NCBI GenBank assembly: GCA_963704075.1
Contig: CAVPGV010000009.1
Location: forward strand, 1 to 64,000
Source of the DNA: JADKAV01 sp963704075
GTDB lineage: Bacteria > Actinomycetota > Actinomycetes > S36-B12 > UBA10799
DNA length: 64,000 nucleotides
Direction: 5' to 3'
Part shown: one piece after another, positions 25,175 to 33,996 of the stretch
Layout of the letters: every line of letters starts with the position of its first letter
Numbering within the stretch: position 1 is the first letter of the stretch
Program-made: the position numbers and the translations under genes
Notes under the pieces: generated by a model
Told to the model about the DNA's origin: nothing
Databases searched by the model: none
What the model saw: the letters and a program-made list of their open reading frames with translations, nothing else

Positions 25175-26611
25175 ATGCGCGCTCTGATTGGATTATGCAC
25201 GGCGGCCCTGGCTTTCACCGCGGGCCCGGCCGTCGCGGACTCGGAATCACTGGCCCAACGCGCCCAGGCCGCGGCCGACGCCACGCTTGCGGCCAAGGTC
25301 TCCAGCCGGCAGCTCAACGCGACCGCCGGCTTCCTGATCCCCCTACGCATCTCGAATCCCCGCATCGGCGGCTCGTTCGGGTTCGACGTCGTGGATACCT
25401 CGTCCGGGGAGTCCGTGTACTCGACGAAGGCCAGCACTCCCCTGCGCCCCGCGTCCAACATGAAGATCGTGACGGCGCTCACCGCGCTCAAGGTCCTCGG
25501 CCCCGACACGCGCATGACCACCGAGACCTTCGTTCCCAAGCGTGGCCGGGTGATTCTGCGTGGGGGCGGCGACACCACCCTCACGAGCACCGCCCTGGCA
25601 AGTCTGGGCCGCTCCACCGCGGCATATTTGAAGTCCAACCGACTGCTGCCCCGCAAGCGGCAGCCCGCCGACTACCGTCCCTCCACCTGCGTGATCAACG
25701 GCAAGACCCGGAAGTCCACCAAGAAGCGCCCGTGCCCGATGGTCACACCCCCCAAGAAGCGCCGGGCTCTCAAGGTCTACGTGGATGACTCGCTGTATCG
25801 CACGCCGAAGCGCGGTCCCGGTTGGACCAGTTCCTACCAGCCGACCATCGTGCGTCCCGTGCGCTCTTTGGGGCGGCTCGGCGTCTACCAGTGGGACAGC
25901 GCCAAGGAAGCCGGCTACGTCCTGTCCGCGGCACTGCGATCGGCCGGAATCAAGACACGCACCGTCGGGCATCGCACCGTCCCGGATGGCGCCGCCAGCG
26001 CCGCGAAGGTCGCTGGCGACACGGTCGCCTCACAAGTCCGCTCCATGCTCCTGGTCAGTGAGAACAACATCGCCGAGATGCTCTACCGACAGGTTGCAGT
26101 CGAACGTGGCCGCAAGGGGACGTGGAAGGGCGGCCGACTCGCCGCCCGTGACACGCTCAGGGAACTGGGCCTGTCCACGCGCTCCCTGAAACTCATGGAC
26201 GGCAGCGGGGTCTCGCGCGACGACCGGCTGACCCCGCGCTTCCTGACCGACCTGCTGCAGGTCGCTCTGCGCACCGACGAGCACCCGGAGTTCCGATCCT
26301 TCTTCGGCTCGCTTCCGGTCGGCGGTCGCACCGGGACCCTGTCGGCCGGCACCGGGCGTTTCACGACCAGTCCGAGCAAGTGCGCGGCGGGCCGGGTGTA
26401 TGCGAAGACCGGCACCCTGTTCGACACCATTGGCTTGTCCGGGTACACCCGTGCGGCCGACGGGGAACTGAAGGCCTTCGCGGCACTGGTCAACGACCGG
26501 CCGCAGTCGTACAGCCCCCTGTCCACTCGGCAGGCCGTCGACGGACTGGTCGCCACGGTGAACGGATGCTGGGGCCCGACCAAGAAGACGGGCTCACCCC
26601 CGCCGCTCTAG
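25175..26611 (+). CDS. dacB: D-alanyl-D-alanine carboxypeptidase/endopeptidase (PBP4/DacB type, peptidase S13)
   Basis: The 478-residue product has a signal peptide (MRALIGLCTAALAFTAG). The three penicillin-binding motifs are present: Ser94-x-x-Lys97 (PASNMK), Ser295-x-Asn (SENN) and Lys411-Thr-Gly (KTGT). The long insert between motifs 1 and 2 is typical of class C low-molecular-weight PBPs. It acts outside the membrane on peptidoglycan cross-links. A Lys-rich, Cys-containing loop (RKSTKKRPCPMVTPPKKRR) is unusual. Its 3' end faces the IclR gene. Confidence 0.92.
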   Translation: MRALIGLCTAALAFTAGPAVADSESLAQRAQAAADATLAAKVSSRQLNATAGFLIPLRISNPRIGGSFGFDVVDTSSGESVYSTKASTPLRPASNMKIVTALTALKVLGPDTRMTTETFVPKRGRVILRGGGDTTLTSTALASLGRSTAAYLKSNRLLPRKRQPADYRPSTCVINGKTRKSTKKRPCPMVTPPKKRRALKVYVDDSLYRTPKRGPGWTSSYQPTIVRPVRSLGRLGVYQWDSAKEAGYVLSAALRSAGIKTRTVGHRTVPDGAASAAKVAGDTVASQVRSMLLVSENNIAEMLYRQVAVERGRKGTWKGGRLAARDTLRELGLSTRSLKLMDGSGVSRDDRLTPRFLTDLLQVALRTDEHPEFRSFFGSLPVGGRTGTLSAGTGRFTTSPSKCAAGRVYAKTGTLFDTIGLSGYTRAADGELKAFAALVNDRPQSYSPLSTRQAVDGLVATVNGCWGPTKKTGSPPPL

Positions 26612-26637
26612 CCCTCGTCGTCGACCCGGCTGAGATG

Positions 26638-27267
26638 TCAGCGCAGCCGAGTGGCGATCGCGTCGCGCGCCGAGACGAGCTCGGTGAGGGTCGCCTCGTC
26701 CGGCGGCTGCAGGACGTAGAGGCCGACCACCGCTTCGATGCCCGGCACCGACAACGCCGCGGCCGCGGACGCCACGGAGCCGGGACCGCGTGCGGGTGCG
26801 ACCACCGGTCGACTGTCACCGCGCCGAGAGAGCAGAACCGCCTGGCCGGCGGCGCTGTCCTCCAAACCGGATCGTGAACCCACCCTGACCCCGACGAACA
26901 CTTCGGCCCGCGGCGGTTCGGCCACGGCGACGACCACGAGGCCGTCTGCCCCGTCGGTGATCGCCAGGTGGGCGGTGGCGGTCGTCGTGTCGGCCAGTCT
27001 CCGTAGGGGAGGCAGTGCGGCTTCGCGCAGCAAGGGCTGGACCTGCCGGGCCAGACCGATCAGCCCCAGCCCCACGTGGCACTTGCCGTCGGCCGCCCGT
27101 CGCAGCAGAGCGTGTTTCTCCAGGGTGACCACCAGACGGTAGACCACCGTGCGTCCGATACCCAGTTCTGCGGCGATCTCGCTGACCCGCATGCCCTCGC
27201 CGGTGTCGGCCAGCAAAGTGAGCAGGGTCAACCCCCGGTCCAGGGTCTGTGAGGTCTCAGCAGTCAT
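26638..27267 (-). CDS. IclR-family transcriptional regulator
   Basis: This 209-residue protein has an N-terminal winged helix-turn-helix (MRVSEIAAELGIGRTVVYRL) and an IclR effector domain (about 80-209). It is somewhat shorter than the usual 240-270 residues because the effector domain is trimmed. The ATG at 27267 is used; upstream open sequence does not look coding. Its target cannot be told from context. Confidence 0.88.
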   Translation of the reverse strand: MTAETSQTLDRGLTLLTLLADTGEGMRVSEIAAELGIGRTVVYRLVVTLEKHALLRRAADGKCHVGLGLIGLARQVQPLLREAALPPLRRLADTTTATAHLAITDGADGLVVVAVAEPPRAEVFVGVRVGSRSGLEDSAAGQAVLLSRRGDSRPVVAPARGPGSVASAAAALSVPGIEAVVGLYVLQPPDEATLTELVSARDAIATRLR

Positions 27268-27911
27268 CCACACCACCTTCTCCCCCGATGGCGCATCCTG
27301 ACCACTTCCGACACGGGAGTGTCGCCGGTTCTTAACGCGGTTCGTACCGCACGCCGCCTCCGGATCCGAGGCGGAACGCAGCGTCGGAGGCTGGTCGCGC
27401 TCGGCTTGATGTCCTGATGCCGACAGCCGTGGGAGTTGGGTACATCCGTTGGACATCGGCACAGGGGTTGGAGTCGGACGGCCCGCGCAACTCCAACGCC
27501 TGTGCCTAAGCCCAACGCGCGTGTGGCGGAGACCGTCGACACGCGTGGTTGCACCGGCTGATGCCGCGGCCAGGTCCTTTTGCTTGGGCCGCCGCACCCG
27601 TGGCATACACCCAGTCGCGAATGTGTCACGCCACGCCCAGCCGTCAGCCCTGATTCGCAGCCCACCGAGTCGTGCGATCGCAACGCTGGGGCCTCTGGGA
27701 GGCCTCGGCGATGGTGGCCGCCATCGTGCCAACGCCAGGTCGCCGCAAAGGCCGCCCCCAGGACCGACAGGCTGCTGTCCATCCGTGCCTGACCACTCAC
27801 CAGGATGTCCAAGACGTCGTCGATACGTTTCGGGTCGGTCAGCGGGATGACGGCCTTCGAAGCCCATGGCAATCAACGTGTCCTCTGCGCGGCCCCTGCA
27901 CGCCTCCGCAG
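27268..27911. other. Intergenic stretch with a palindromic element and a possible gene remnant
   Basis: The stretch holds the 19-nt-period element described separately (27435-27520). From 27872 downward on the minus strand a frame reads PWASKAVIPLTDPKRIDDVL and DILVSGQARMDSSLSVLG before degenerating. It has protein-like composition but no motif I recognise, so it may be the start of a decayed gene. Confidence 0.4.
27435..27520. repeat. Palindromic GTTGG/CCAAC element, copy 1 (19-nt period)
   Basis: GTTGG occurs at 27448 and 27467 and CCAAC at 27493 and 27512, so both halves have a 19-nt step and the inner pair is 26 nt apart. A further GTTGG lies at 27435. The core folds into a hairpin (27459-27505) with 16-bp arms and a single mismatch. 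No T-run follows. Confidence 0.75.
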
Positions 27912-28208
27912 TCAGTCCTCGTCGTCTCCGCGGCCGGGGGGCAGGCCCTTGTAGATCGCCTCACAGGCTGGGCACACCGGGAACCGCGACGGGTCGCGAT
28001 TGGGCACCCACACCTTGCCGCACAGCGCGATCACCGGTTCCCCCAGGACCGCACTGGCCATGATCTTGTCCTTCTTGACGTAGTGGGCGAACTTCTCGTG
28101 GTCACCCTCCTCGAGTACCGGTTCGGTCTCCACCAGCGTGTCGCCGGTCAATTCCGGGCTCTCGAGCGGATTCGACGATGAAACATCCAGACGATGCGGA
28201 TCAGCCAT
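27912..28208 (-). CDS. DUF3039 family protein
   Basis: This 98-residue actinobacterial protein of unknown function contains a CxxC motif (FPVCPACEAIYKGLPPG) and a further Cys in ALCGKVWVP, suggesting a small metal-binding site. The conserved core begins at EGDHEKFAHYVKKDKI. There is no signal peptide. It is transcribed away from whiB and is monocistronic by spacing. Confidence 0.88.
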   Translation of the reverse strand: MADPHRLDVSSSNPLESPELTGDTLVETEPVLEEGDHEKFAHYVKKDKIMASAVLGEPVIALCGKVWVPNRDPSRFPVCPACEAIYKGLPPGRGDDED

Positions 28209-28587
28209 AGGGATGAGTCTACGTGAGGCACATCACACCACCGCGCGGTCGTGCATAACGCAGCGTGAGAAGGGCCTCGGGTCGCGGCACGTGTTCCGTT
28301 TTGCCCGGTGTGTGACGCAGCGTGTTCGCACCCGCGGCGCCTCGCATGAATGATCCGGGACTTGACGCGGAGGTGGTTACTCTGCGCATAATGCCACCGA
28401 ACGGTTGAGGCATAGATCGGCCATACGGTCGATGCCTCCGCCGCTCACTGTGAGTAGCGTTCAAAGCGTGGTTAGTACTCGCCGATACTCCAACTGGGGG
28501 ACGAGTAGCACGTAGAGGGAATCCGCTCGCCGACCGTGCGAGTGGCCGACGCCGGCCCCTGATGCCGGTGGTTAGGAGAGATTCGCA
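28209..28587. other. Divergent intergenic region upstream of whiB
   Basis: This 379-bp gap separates DUF3039 (minus) from whiB (plus). It carries the candidate promoter given separately and several short inverted motifs (for example GGCATAGATCGG...CGATGCC near 28409-28437). A long leader before whiB is common in actinobacteria. Confidence 0.45.
28362..28392 (+). promoter_or_regulatory. Candidate sigma-70-type promoter for whiB
   Basis: TTGACG at 28362 and CATAAT at 28387 are separated by 19 nt. Both hexamers are near consensus, although the spacing is one or two bases long. It would give an untranslated leader of about 190 nt before the whiB ATG at 28588. Confidence 0.35.
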
Positions 28588-28962
28588 ATGCCGCAGCAAC
28601 CTCTGTCGCAAGTACCCGCCGACGCCACCTGGGACTGGCAAGAAGTGGGGTCATGCCGCGAAGCCGACCCGGAACTCTTCTTCCACCCACAGAACGAGCG
28701 GGGACTGGCACGTCTACGCCGCGACCGGGCTGCCAAGGCCGTCTGTTCACAATGCGACGTACGCATCGAATGTGCCGACTACGCGATCCGTGCCCGCGAA
28801 CCATATGGTGTGTGGGGCGGGCTCACCGAGGAAGAACGCGAACGCGTCTACGTGCGCATAGCCTTGGCCCAATTCCCCCGCCAGCGCGGCGAAGGCGCTG
28901 TGGCAGCCGCTGCCGAGATCTCCGAAGCCGTGTCGCCCAGCGCCATGGGCGTCGTTTCCTAA
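28588..28962 (+). CDS. WhiB-family iron-sulfur transcription factor, WhiB3-like
   Basis: The 124-residue protein has the four cluster ligands Cys23, Cys53, Cys56 and Cys62 in the C-x29-C-x2-C-x5-C spacing, followed by the GVWGG turn (74-78). The start (MPQQPL) and the stretch FFHPQNERGLARLRRDRAAK align with mycobacterial WhiB3, which binds a 4Fe-4S cluster and senses redox state. Wbl proteins act by binding the primary sigma factor. The C-terminal tail after residue 90 lacks the usual basic AT-hook-like end and is Ala-rich. A strong terminator follows the gene. Confidence 0.9.
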   Translation: MPQQPLSQVPADATWDWQEVGSCREADPELFFHPQNERGLARLRRDRAAKAVCSQCDVRIECADYAIRAREPYGVWGGLTEEERERVYVRIALAQFPRQRGEGAVAAAAEISEAVSPSAMGVVS

Positions 28963-28969
28963 ATCCCGC

Positions 28970-29011
28970 ACGAGAGCGCCGTCCGATCCGTCGTGGCGGC
29001 GCTCTCGTTTG
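28970..29011 (+). terminator. Rho-independent terminator of whiB
   Basis: A perfect 12-bp stem (ACGAGAGCGCCG and its complement at 28997-29008) with a 15-nt loop is followed by TTGTG. It lies eight bases after the whiB stop. Confidence 0.8.
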
Positions 29012-29349
29012 TGTTCAGCCTCGGATATGGAGGCAGTCAGCGGGGGCACTGCCGACGACTCGAGTGAGTTCGACCTCGGCCGCTTGCGCAGGTGCGGCCG
29101 GCGGGCGCCTTTCGTGACAGAACGACCTCGCAGACGTCGGATTCGTCACCGTAGGCGTTCGGGCTCGCTCAGGGCAGCGAGGTAAGTCGCGGTTCCATCC
29201 GTGCAGCGCCTGGCCAACCCGAATCCTGCGTTGGTTGGCCGTTCTACCCGGGCTGGCGAGAGAGTTAGGCGGGCGCGCTCTGCCCTCCCAATGCAGGTGC
29301 ACCAGCTGACGCCACGGCTCTCTCGGAATCCGAGGAGCCGTTCATCGGC
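29012..29349. other. Non-coding stretch between whiB and the small membrane protein gene
   Basis: I see no gene. A hairpin with one bulged base (29315-29340, arms CGGCTC.CTCGG) sits directly after the stop of the minus-strand small membrane protein gene and may be its terminator, although no T-run follows. Confidence 0.45.
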
Positions 29350-29556
29350 TCAGCGTTGACGCTCTTCGGCATCGAGTTGCTTCAGCAACCGCCGGTACGC
29401 CCTGAAGGTGAACACCGTGCCCACGGCCAGCACAGCAGCTGCGATCCCATACAGCAGATTCGAGCCCCCCACCGCGGCGATCCCGACCCATATCGTCATG
29501 AAGGCGAACATGGCCGACAAGAAAATGAGGACATTGCTCTTGGCTGCTCCGCTCAT
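29350..29556 (-). CDS. Small two-helix membrane protein of unknown function
   Basis: The 68-residue protein has two hydrophobic segments (NVLIFLSAMFAFMTIWVG and LLYGIAAAVLAVGTVF) and a charged C-terminal tail (RLLKQLDAEERQR). It has no recognised family motif. The ATG at 29556 is the natural start. It is probably monocistronic. Confidence 0.6.
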   Translation of the reverse strand: MSGAAKSNVLIFLSAMFAFMTIWVGIAAVGGSNLLYGIAAAVLAVGTVFTFRAYRRLLKQLDAEERQR

Positions 29557-29632
29557 TGCGCCACCCTATGGGCTCGGGTGCCGGCGCACTGCGATGTGAC
29601 CGGCGAGGCACGGCCGGGGCGGCAGACACGTC

Positions 29633-29666
29633 GAGGCCCTCACCCCAGAGCAGGGGTGAGGGCCTC
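29633..29666 (-). terminator. Strong hairpin terminator of the YfcC transporter gene
   Basis: Perfect 14-bp arms (GAGGCCCTCACCCC and complement) with a 6-nt loop lie 14 bp beyond the transporter stop on the minus strand. There is no T-run, as is frequent for actinobacterial hairpin terminators. Confidence 0.65.
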
Positions 29667-29680
29667 CACGATCATCTGTG

Positions 29681-31318
29681 TCAGTTGCCGCCGAGAGCGG
29701 GGATCGCTGTCCCCAGCGCCAGCAACAGACAGGTCAGGACGAACAGCGCAGCCAGCAGCGGCCACACCCACTTGAGATACCGGTCGTATCTCACCTTGGC
29801 GATGGCCAGACCACCCATGACGATGGCCGAGGTGGGCGTGAACAGGTTCACCCACCCGGAGGCCGACTGATACGCCGTCACCACGATCGCCCGGCTCACC
29901 CCGGCGAAATCGCCCAGCGGGGCCATGATGGGCATCGCGAGCGTGGCGTGACCTGAGGATGAGGGAACCAGGAACGCCAGCGGGATGTTGACGATGAACA
30001 TCATCACGGCGAACACCGCACCCGACAGGTTCGTGACCAAGCTCTCGAGGGAGTGCAGGACGGTGTCGGTGATTCCGGAGTTGTTCATCACGACGGTCAC
30101 GCCGCGGGCGAACGCGATGATGAACGCCGCTCCGATGAAGTCACCCATCCCGGTGATGATCGCGTTGACCATCCCCTCCTCGCCGAGGCGCCCGATCAGA
30201 CCGATGATGACCGCCGCCACCAGGAACAGGGCGGCGAGCTCCGGGAAGTACCAGTAGAGCGTGATCCGCTCCATCCAGGAGATGTCGCCGAGTCCCGGCA
30301 GGTCCGCCCATGGGACCACCGAGAAGATCATCAACACGAACGACAGCGCGAAGACCCACATGACGACTTTCTGCGACCCGGTCATCTCCGGCGGTTCGCC
30401 CTCGCTCTCCATCTCGAGGGCCTTGTCCTCCTCGGTGAGCGGCACCATGAACTTCTCCGGCTTGCCCTTGATGCTGCGGGCGTAGCGCAGCACGAAGAAG
30501 ATCGACGTCGCGGTCAGGACCAGGTACATCAAGAAGCGCAGCAGGATGCCGTTTCCGAGATCGATCCCCGCAGCGTCAGAGGCCACACCGGTTGCGAAGG
30601 GGTTCACCGTGGAGGCCATGGTGCCCGTGCCGGCGCCCACCAGGATGACGACCGCCCCCAACATCCGGTCATAGCCCAATGCCACGAATATGGGCACGAT
30701 CAGTGCGTAGAAGCCCAGCGTCTCCTCAGCCATGCCGTACGTCGTACCGCCCAGCGAGAACACGAACATCAGCACGACTATCAAGATGTTGGCGCGCGTT
30801 CGATACCTGTGCGTCAGCCTCGCGATCCCGGCATCCAACGCGCCGGTCTTGATGGTGACTGTGATGAAGGCACCGATGGCCAGGACGAAGAAGAAGACCT
30901 GGGCGGCGCCGAATAGCGACCCGTCGTTGTACGGACCCGTGTTCCCGGGTGCTGTGACCAGTTCCGCAGGAAGGCCGTCACAGGTCTCGTCCGCGACCGC
31001 CTGCTCCTCAGCGGTCGGTTCCTCGACGGGTTCTGACAACTCCCGGATACCGTAGAGGCCGTTCACCGGGGACAACCACAGATCGTACAAGCGCTCTTTG
31101 AACGTCATCTCCGTATCGGTCTGCTGGTACGACGCGGGGATGGGCTTCGGATTGTCACCGTCACAAGAGACGTACTGATACGAGCCCGGCTTGATGACGA
31201 AGGTCAGAGCGAACACCAGCAGCAACACGAAGAACAACACCGTGTAGGCCGTGGGGAACTTGAAGCCCTTCTTCTTCTCGGGAGGTTTCTCCGTGGGTGC
31301 GGCTTCATCGAGTGCCAT
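29681..31318 (-). CDS. YfcC-family membrane transporter, probably for arginine/ornithine
   Basis: The 545-residue protein has about 12 membrane segments and belongs to the YfcC/ArcD-like branch of the ion transporter superfamily. Family features are GGTTYGMAEETLGFY, GTGTMASTVNPFATG and PSSSGHATLAMPIMAPLGDF. A periplasmic loop with two cysteines (VSCDG, DETCDG) lies after the first helix. It is divergent from arcA over 283 bp. Since no other arginine transporter is near, I infer arginine-ornithine exchange for the deiminase pathway. A dicarboxylate or peptide role cannot be excluded. Confidence 0.82.
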   Translation of the reverse strand: MALDEAAPTEKPPEKKKGFKFPTAYTVLFFVLLLVFALTFVIKPGSYQYVSCDGDNPKPIPASYQQTDTEMTFKERLYDLWLSPVNGLYGIRELSEPVEEPTAEEQAVADETCDGLPAELVTAPGNTGPYNDGSLFGAAQVFFFVLAIGAFITVTIKTGALDAGIARLTHRYRTRANILIVVLMFVFSLGGTTYGMAEETLGFYALIVPIFVALGYDRMLGAVVILVGAGTGTMASTVNPFATGVASDAAGIDLGNGILLRFLMYLVLTATSIFFVLRYARSIKGKPEKFMVPLTEEDKALEMESEGEPPEMTGSQKVVMWVFALSFVLMIFSVVPWADLPGLGDISWMERITLYWYFPELAALFLVAAVIIGLIGRLGEEGMVNAIITGMGDFIGAAFIIAFARGVTVVMNNSGITDTVLHSLESLVTNLSGAVFAVMMFIVNIPLAFLVPSSSGHATLAMPIMAPLGDFAGVSRAIVVTAYQSASGWVNLFTPTSAIVMGGLAIAKVRYDRYLKWVWPLLAALFVLTCLLLALGTAIPALGGN

Positions 31319-31486
31319 CGTTTTGTCCTCTCGTCAGCATTGCCTGCCGCGTACGACCCTATTGCTAGCAAATCGCGCATGCGGATGTCTCGCCCAGCGC
31401 CCAGCGTGTTGGTGACCCCCGGGCCCGACTACCAGTTGACGCTTCAGCCACCCGACGCCGCACATCTGGGTCCCGGCGGCCAAACG

Positions 31487-31509
31487 GCAAACACTACGTA
31501 ATTGTTTGC
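31487..31509. promoter_or_regulatory. Operator-like palindrome between the YfcC gene and arcA
   Basis: GCAAACA, nine bases, then TGTTTGC form a 23-bp dyad with a palindromic TACGTA near its centre. It sits 92 bp upstream of arcA in the divergent gap and overlaps a weak TTGCTT box, so a regulator bound there could control both directions. The regulator gene is not in the window neighbourhood. Confidence 0.5.
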
Positions 31510-31601
31510 TTCAGAAGTGCCCACGAATGGCATAGGCGCCCGCGTTGGGCAAAGATCGGAACAATCCGCACTCGGCGGTACCTGCGCGAAGGGAATCGTG
31601 A

Positions 31602-32834
31602 ATGTCTGAATACCACGTCGACTCAGAGGTGGGTCAACTCAAATCGGTGATCGTCCACCGACCGGGGCTGGAACTGGCGCGCCTGACCCCGTCCAACGTC
31701 GAGGACCTGTTGTTCGACGACGTCATGTGGGCGGCTCGGGCCCGCGAGGAGCACGACGCCTTCACCATGAAGCTGCGCGACAAGGGCGTCGAGGTCCTGC
31801 ACTTCCAGACCCTGCTGGCCGAAGCCCTCGACCAGCCCGGCGGCCGCGAGTTCCTCGACGAGCGGCTCACGACCGCCACCCAGGTCGGTCCGGCGCTCGA
31901 CGAGCCGCTGTCGGACCTGGTCATGCAACAGGACGCCGAACTGCTGTCCGAGGTCCTCATCGGCGGGGTGCTCAAGCGCGACCTGCACCTGCCGAACACG
32001 GAGAGCCTGCTGTGGAGCTACCTGGATGACTACGACTTCATCCTGACCCCGCTGCCCAACCACCTGTTCCAGCGGGACAACACGGCGTTCGTGTACGACG
32101 GACTGTCGGTGAACCCGATGGCCAAACCCGCCCGCAAGCGGGAGACGCTGCACTCGCAGTTGATCTGGAACTTCCACCCCCGGTTCAGAGATGCCGGGCT
32201 GAACTTCTACTACGGCAACGACGACGAGCACCACGAGCCTGCCACCGTCGAGGGCGGCGACATCCTGGTGATCGGCAACGGCGCCGTGATGATCGGCATG
32301 GGTGAGCGCACCACACCGCAGGGTGTGGAGGTCCTCGCCCGCAAGTACTTCAAGCACGGCAAGGGCCAGATCAACAAGGTGATCGTGGTGGAGTTGCCGA
32401 AGACGCGCGCGTTCATGCACTTGGACACGGCGATGACGATGATCGACAAGGACGCGTTCTCCTGCTACCCGTACCTGCCCGATCACCTGCGCTCCTACAC
32501 GCTCGAACCTGTCGGCGAGGACGGCAACTTCACCGTCAAGGAGAACGACGACATGTGGCCGGTCATCGCCGATGCGGTCGGCGTCGAGGAGATGCGCGTA
32601 CTGAAGACGCCGATCGACGAACTCGGCGCCCAGCGTGAGCAGTGGGATGACGGCAACAACTTCCTGGCCGTCGCACCCGGGGTCATCTTCGGGTACGAGC
32701 GCAACACGACCACGAACACCTTCCTGCGCAAGGAGGGCATCGAGATCGTCAGCATCGTCGGTTCCGAGCTCGGCCGTGGCCGGGGCGGACCGCGCTGCAT
32801 GAGCTGCCCGATCGTCCGCGGTCCGGCGGAATAG
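31602..32834 (+). CDS. arcA: Arginine deiminase
   Basis: This enzyme converts L-arginine to citrulline and ammonia. The protein has 410 residues. Active-site motifs are visible: the catalytic Cys399 in GRGRGGPRCMSCP, the His-x-Glu region FMHLDTAMTMID, VEGGDILVIGNG, and LFQRDNTAF. The ATG at 31602 has a GAAGGGA ribosome binding site. It is followed by arcB after 76 bp with a hairpin in the gap. Confidence 0.97.
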   Translation: MSEYHVDSEVGQLKSVIVHRPGLELARLTPSNVEDLLFDDVMWAARAREEHDAFTMKLRDKGVEVLHFQTLLAEALDQPGGREFLDERLTTATQVGPALDEPLSDLVMQQDAELLSEVLIGGVLKRDLHLPNTESLLWSYLDDYDFILTPLPNHLFQRDNTAFVYDGLSVNPMAKPARKRETLHSQLIWNFHPRFRDAGLNFYYGNDDEHHEPATVEGGDILVIGNGAVMIGMGERTTPQGVEVLARKYFKHGKGQINKVIVVELPKTRAFMHLDTAMTMIDKDAFSCYPYLPDHLRSYTLEPVGEDGNFTVKENDDMWPVIADAVGVEEMRVLKTPIDELGAQREQWDDGNNFLAVAPGVIFGYERNTTTNTFLRKEGIEIVSIVGSELGRGRGGPRCMSCPIVRGPAE

Positions 32835-32839
32835 GACCC

Positions 32840-32872
32840 TGTGTGGGGTGGCCTTCGCGGTCACCCCACACA
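32840..32872 (+). other. Intercistronic stem-loop between arcA and arcB
   Basis: Eleven paired bases (TGTGTGGGGTG and complement) extended by a G-T and two G-C pairs close a short TTCGC loop. CCTTTC follows. It could be a partial terminator or an mRNA-stability hairpin that lowers arcB relative to arcA. Confidence 0.6.
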
Positions 32873-32910
32873 CCTTTCGACAACCCACACCCCCCCAGTA
32901 AGGAGAACCA

Positions 32911-33918
32911 GTGCCTGTCAACCTTCGTAACCGCGACTTCCTCAAGGAACTCGACTTCACCACCGCTGAGATGCAGTTCCTGCTCGACCTGTCGCGCGAC
33001 CTCAAGCGTGCCAAGTACACCGGCAACGAGCGTCAGCGTATGCAGCGCAAGAACGTCGCCCTGATCTTCGAGAAGACCTCCACCCGCACCCGGTGCGCGT
33101 TCGAGGTCGGCGCCTACGACCAGGGTGCCGGCGTCACCTATCTCGACCCGAGTGGCTCGCAAATGGGCCACAAGGAGTCGATCGCCGACACCGCCCGTGT
33201 GCTCTCCCGCTTCTATGACGGCATCGAGTATCGCGGCAGCGGGCACAGCAACGTCGAGGAACTGGCCGAGTACTCCGACGTGCCCGTGTGGAACGGCCTG
33301 ACCGACGAGTGGCACCCCACGCAGATGCTCGCAGACTTCCTCACGATGAGCGAGCACAGCGGAGGCCGACCGATCCGCGACATCACCTACTCGTACATGG
33401 GTGACGCCCGCTCGAACATGGGCAACTCCCTGCTGGTCATGGGCGCGATCATGGGCGCCGACGTGCGGATCTGTTCGCCGAAAGACCTGTGGCCGTCCAA
33501 GGAGACCCAGGACGCGGCCCACGAGCGCGCCGAGCAGTCCGGCGCACGGGTGATGCTCACCGAGGATCCCGATGAGGCCATCCCCGGATCGGACTTCCTG
33601 CACACCGACGTGTGGGTCTCCATGGGTGAGCCCAAGGAGGTCTGGGACGAGCGGATCAAGCTCCTCAAGCCGTACCAGGTGAACCGGCAAGCACTGGAGA
33701 AGACCGGCAACAAGAATGCGAAGTTCATGCACTGCCTGCCGGCCTTCCACGACACGAACACCAAGGTCGGTCAGGACGTCGCGGCGTCGACAGGCATGAC
33801 CAACGGGCTCGAGGTCACCAACGACGTGTTCGAGTCGGACGCCAACATCGCGTTCGACCAGGCTGAGAACCGCCTGCACACGATCAAGGCGATCATGGTC
33901 GCAACGATCGGCGACTAG
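32911..33918 (+). CDS. arcB: Ornithine carbamoyltransferase, catabolic (ArcB)
   Basis: In the deiminase pathway this enzyme phosphorolyses citrulline to ornithine and carbamoyl phosphate. The 335-residue protein has the carbamoyl-phosphate site STRTR (57-61), HPTQ within EWHPTQMLAD, the ornithine-side DVWVSMGE and HCLPAFHDT. It starts with GTG at 32911 behind a strong AAGGAG site. Its pairing with arcA favours the catabolic role. A carbamate kinase gene, needed to gain ATP, is not adjacent. Confidence 0.95.
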   Translation: MPVNLRNRDFLKELDFTTAEMQFLLDLSRDLKRAKYTGNERQRMQRKNVALIFEKTSTRTRCAFEVGAYDQGAGVTYLDPSGSQMGHKESIADTARVLSRFYDGIEYRGSGHSNVEELAEYSDVPVWNGLTDEWHPTQMLADFLTMSEHSGGRPIRDITYSYMGDARSNMGNSLLVMGAIMGADVRICSPKDLWPSKETQDAAHERAEQSGARVMLTEDPDEAIPGSDFLHTDVWVSMGEPKEVWDERIKLLKPYQVNRQALEKTGNKNAKFMHCLPAFHDTNTKVGQDVAASTGMTNGLEVTNDVFESDANIAFDQAENRLHTIKAIMVATIGD

Positions 33919-33928
33919 CTCTCTACAG

Positions 33929-33970
33929 AAGAGGCGGTGGTCCGGGTTAACTCCTGGACCACCGCCTCTT
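33929..33970 (+). terminator. Rho-independent terminator of arcAB
   Basis: A perfect 15-bp stem (AAGAGGCGGTGGTCC and complement) with a 12-nt loop is followed by TGTGT. It begins 10 bp after the arcB stop. Confidence 0.9.
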
Positions 33971-33996
33971 TGTGTCTGTGCCCGCCCTCGCAGATC

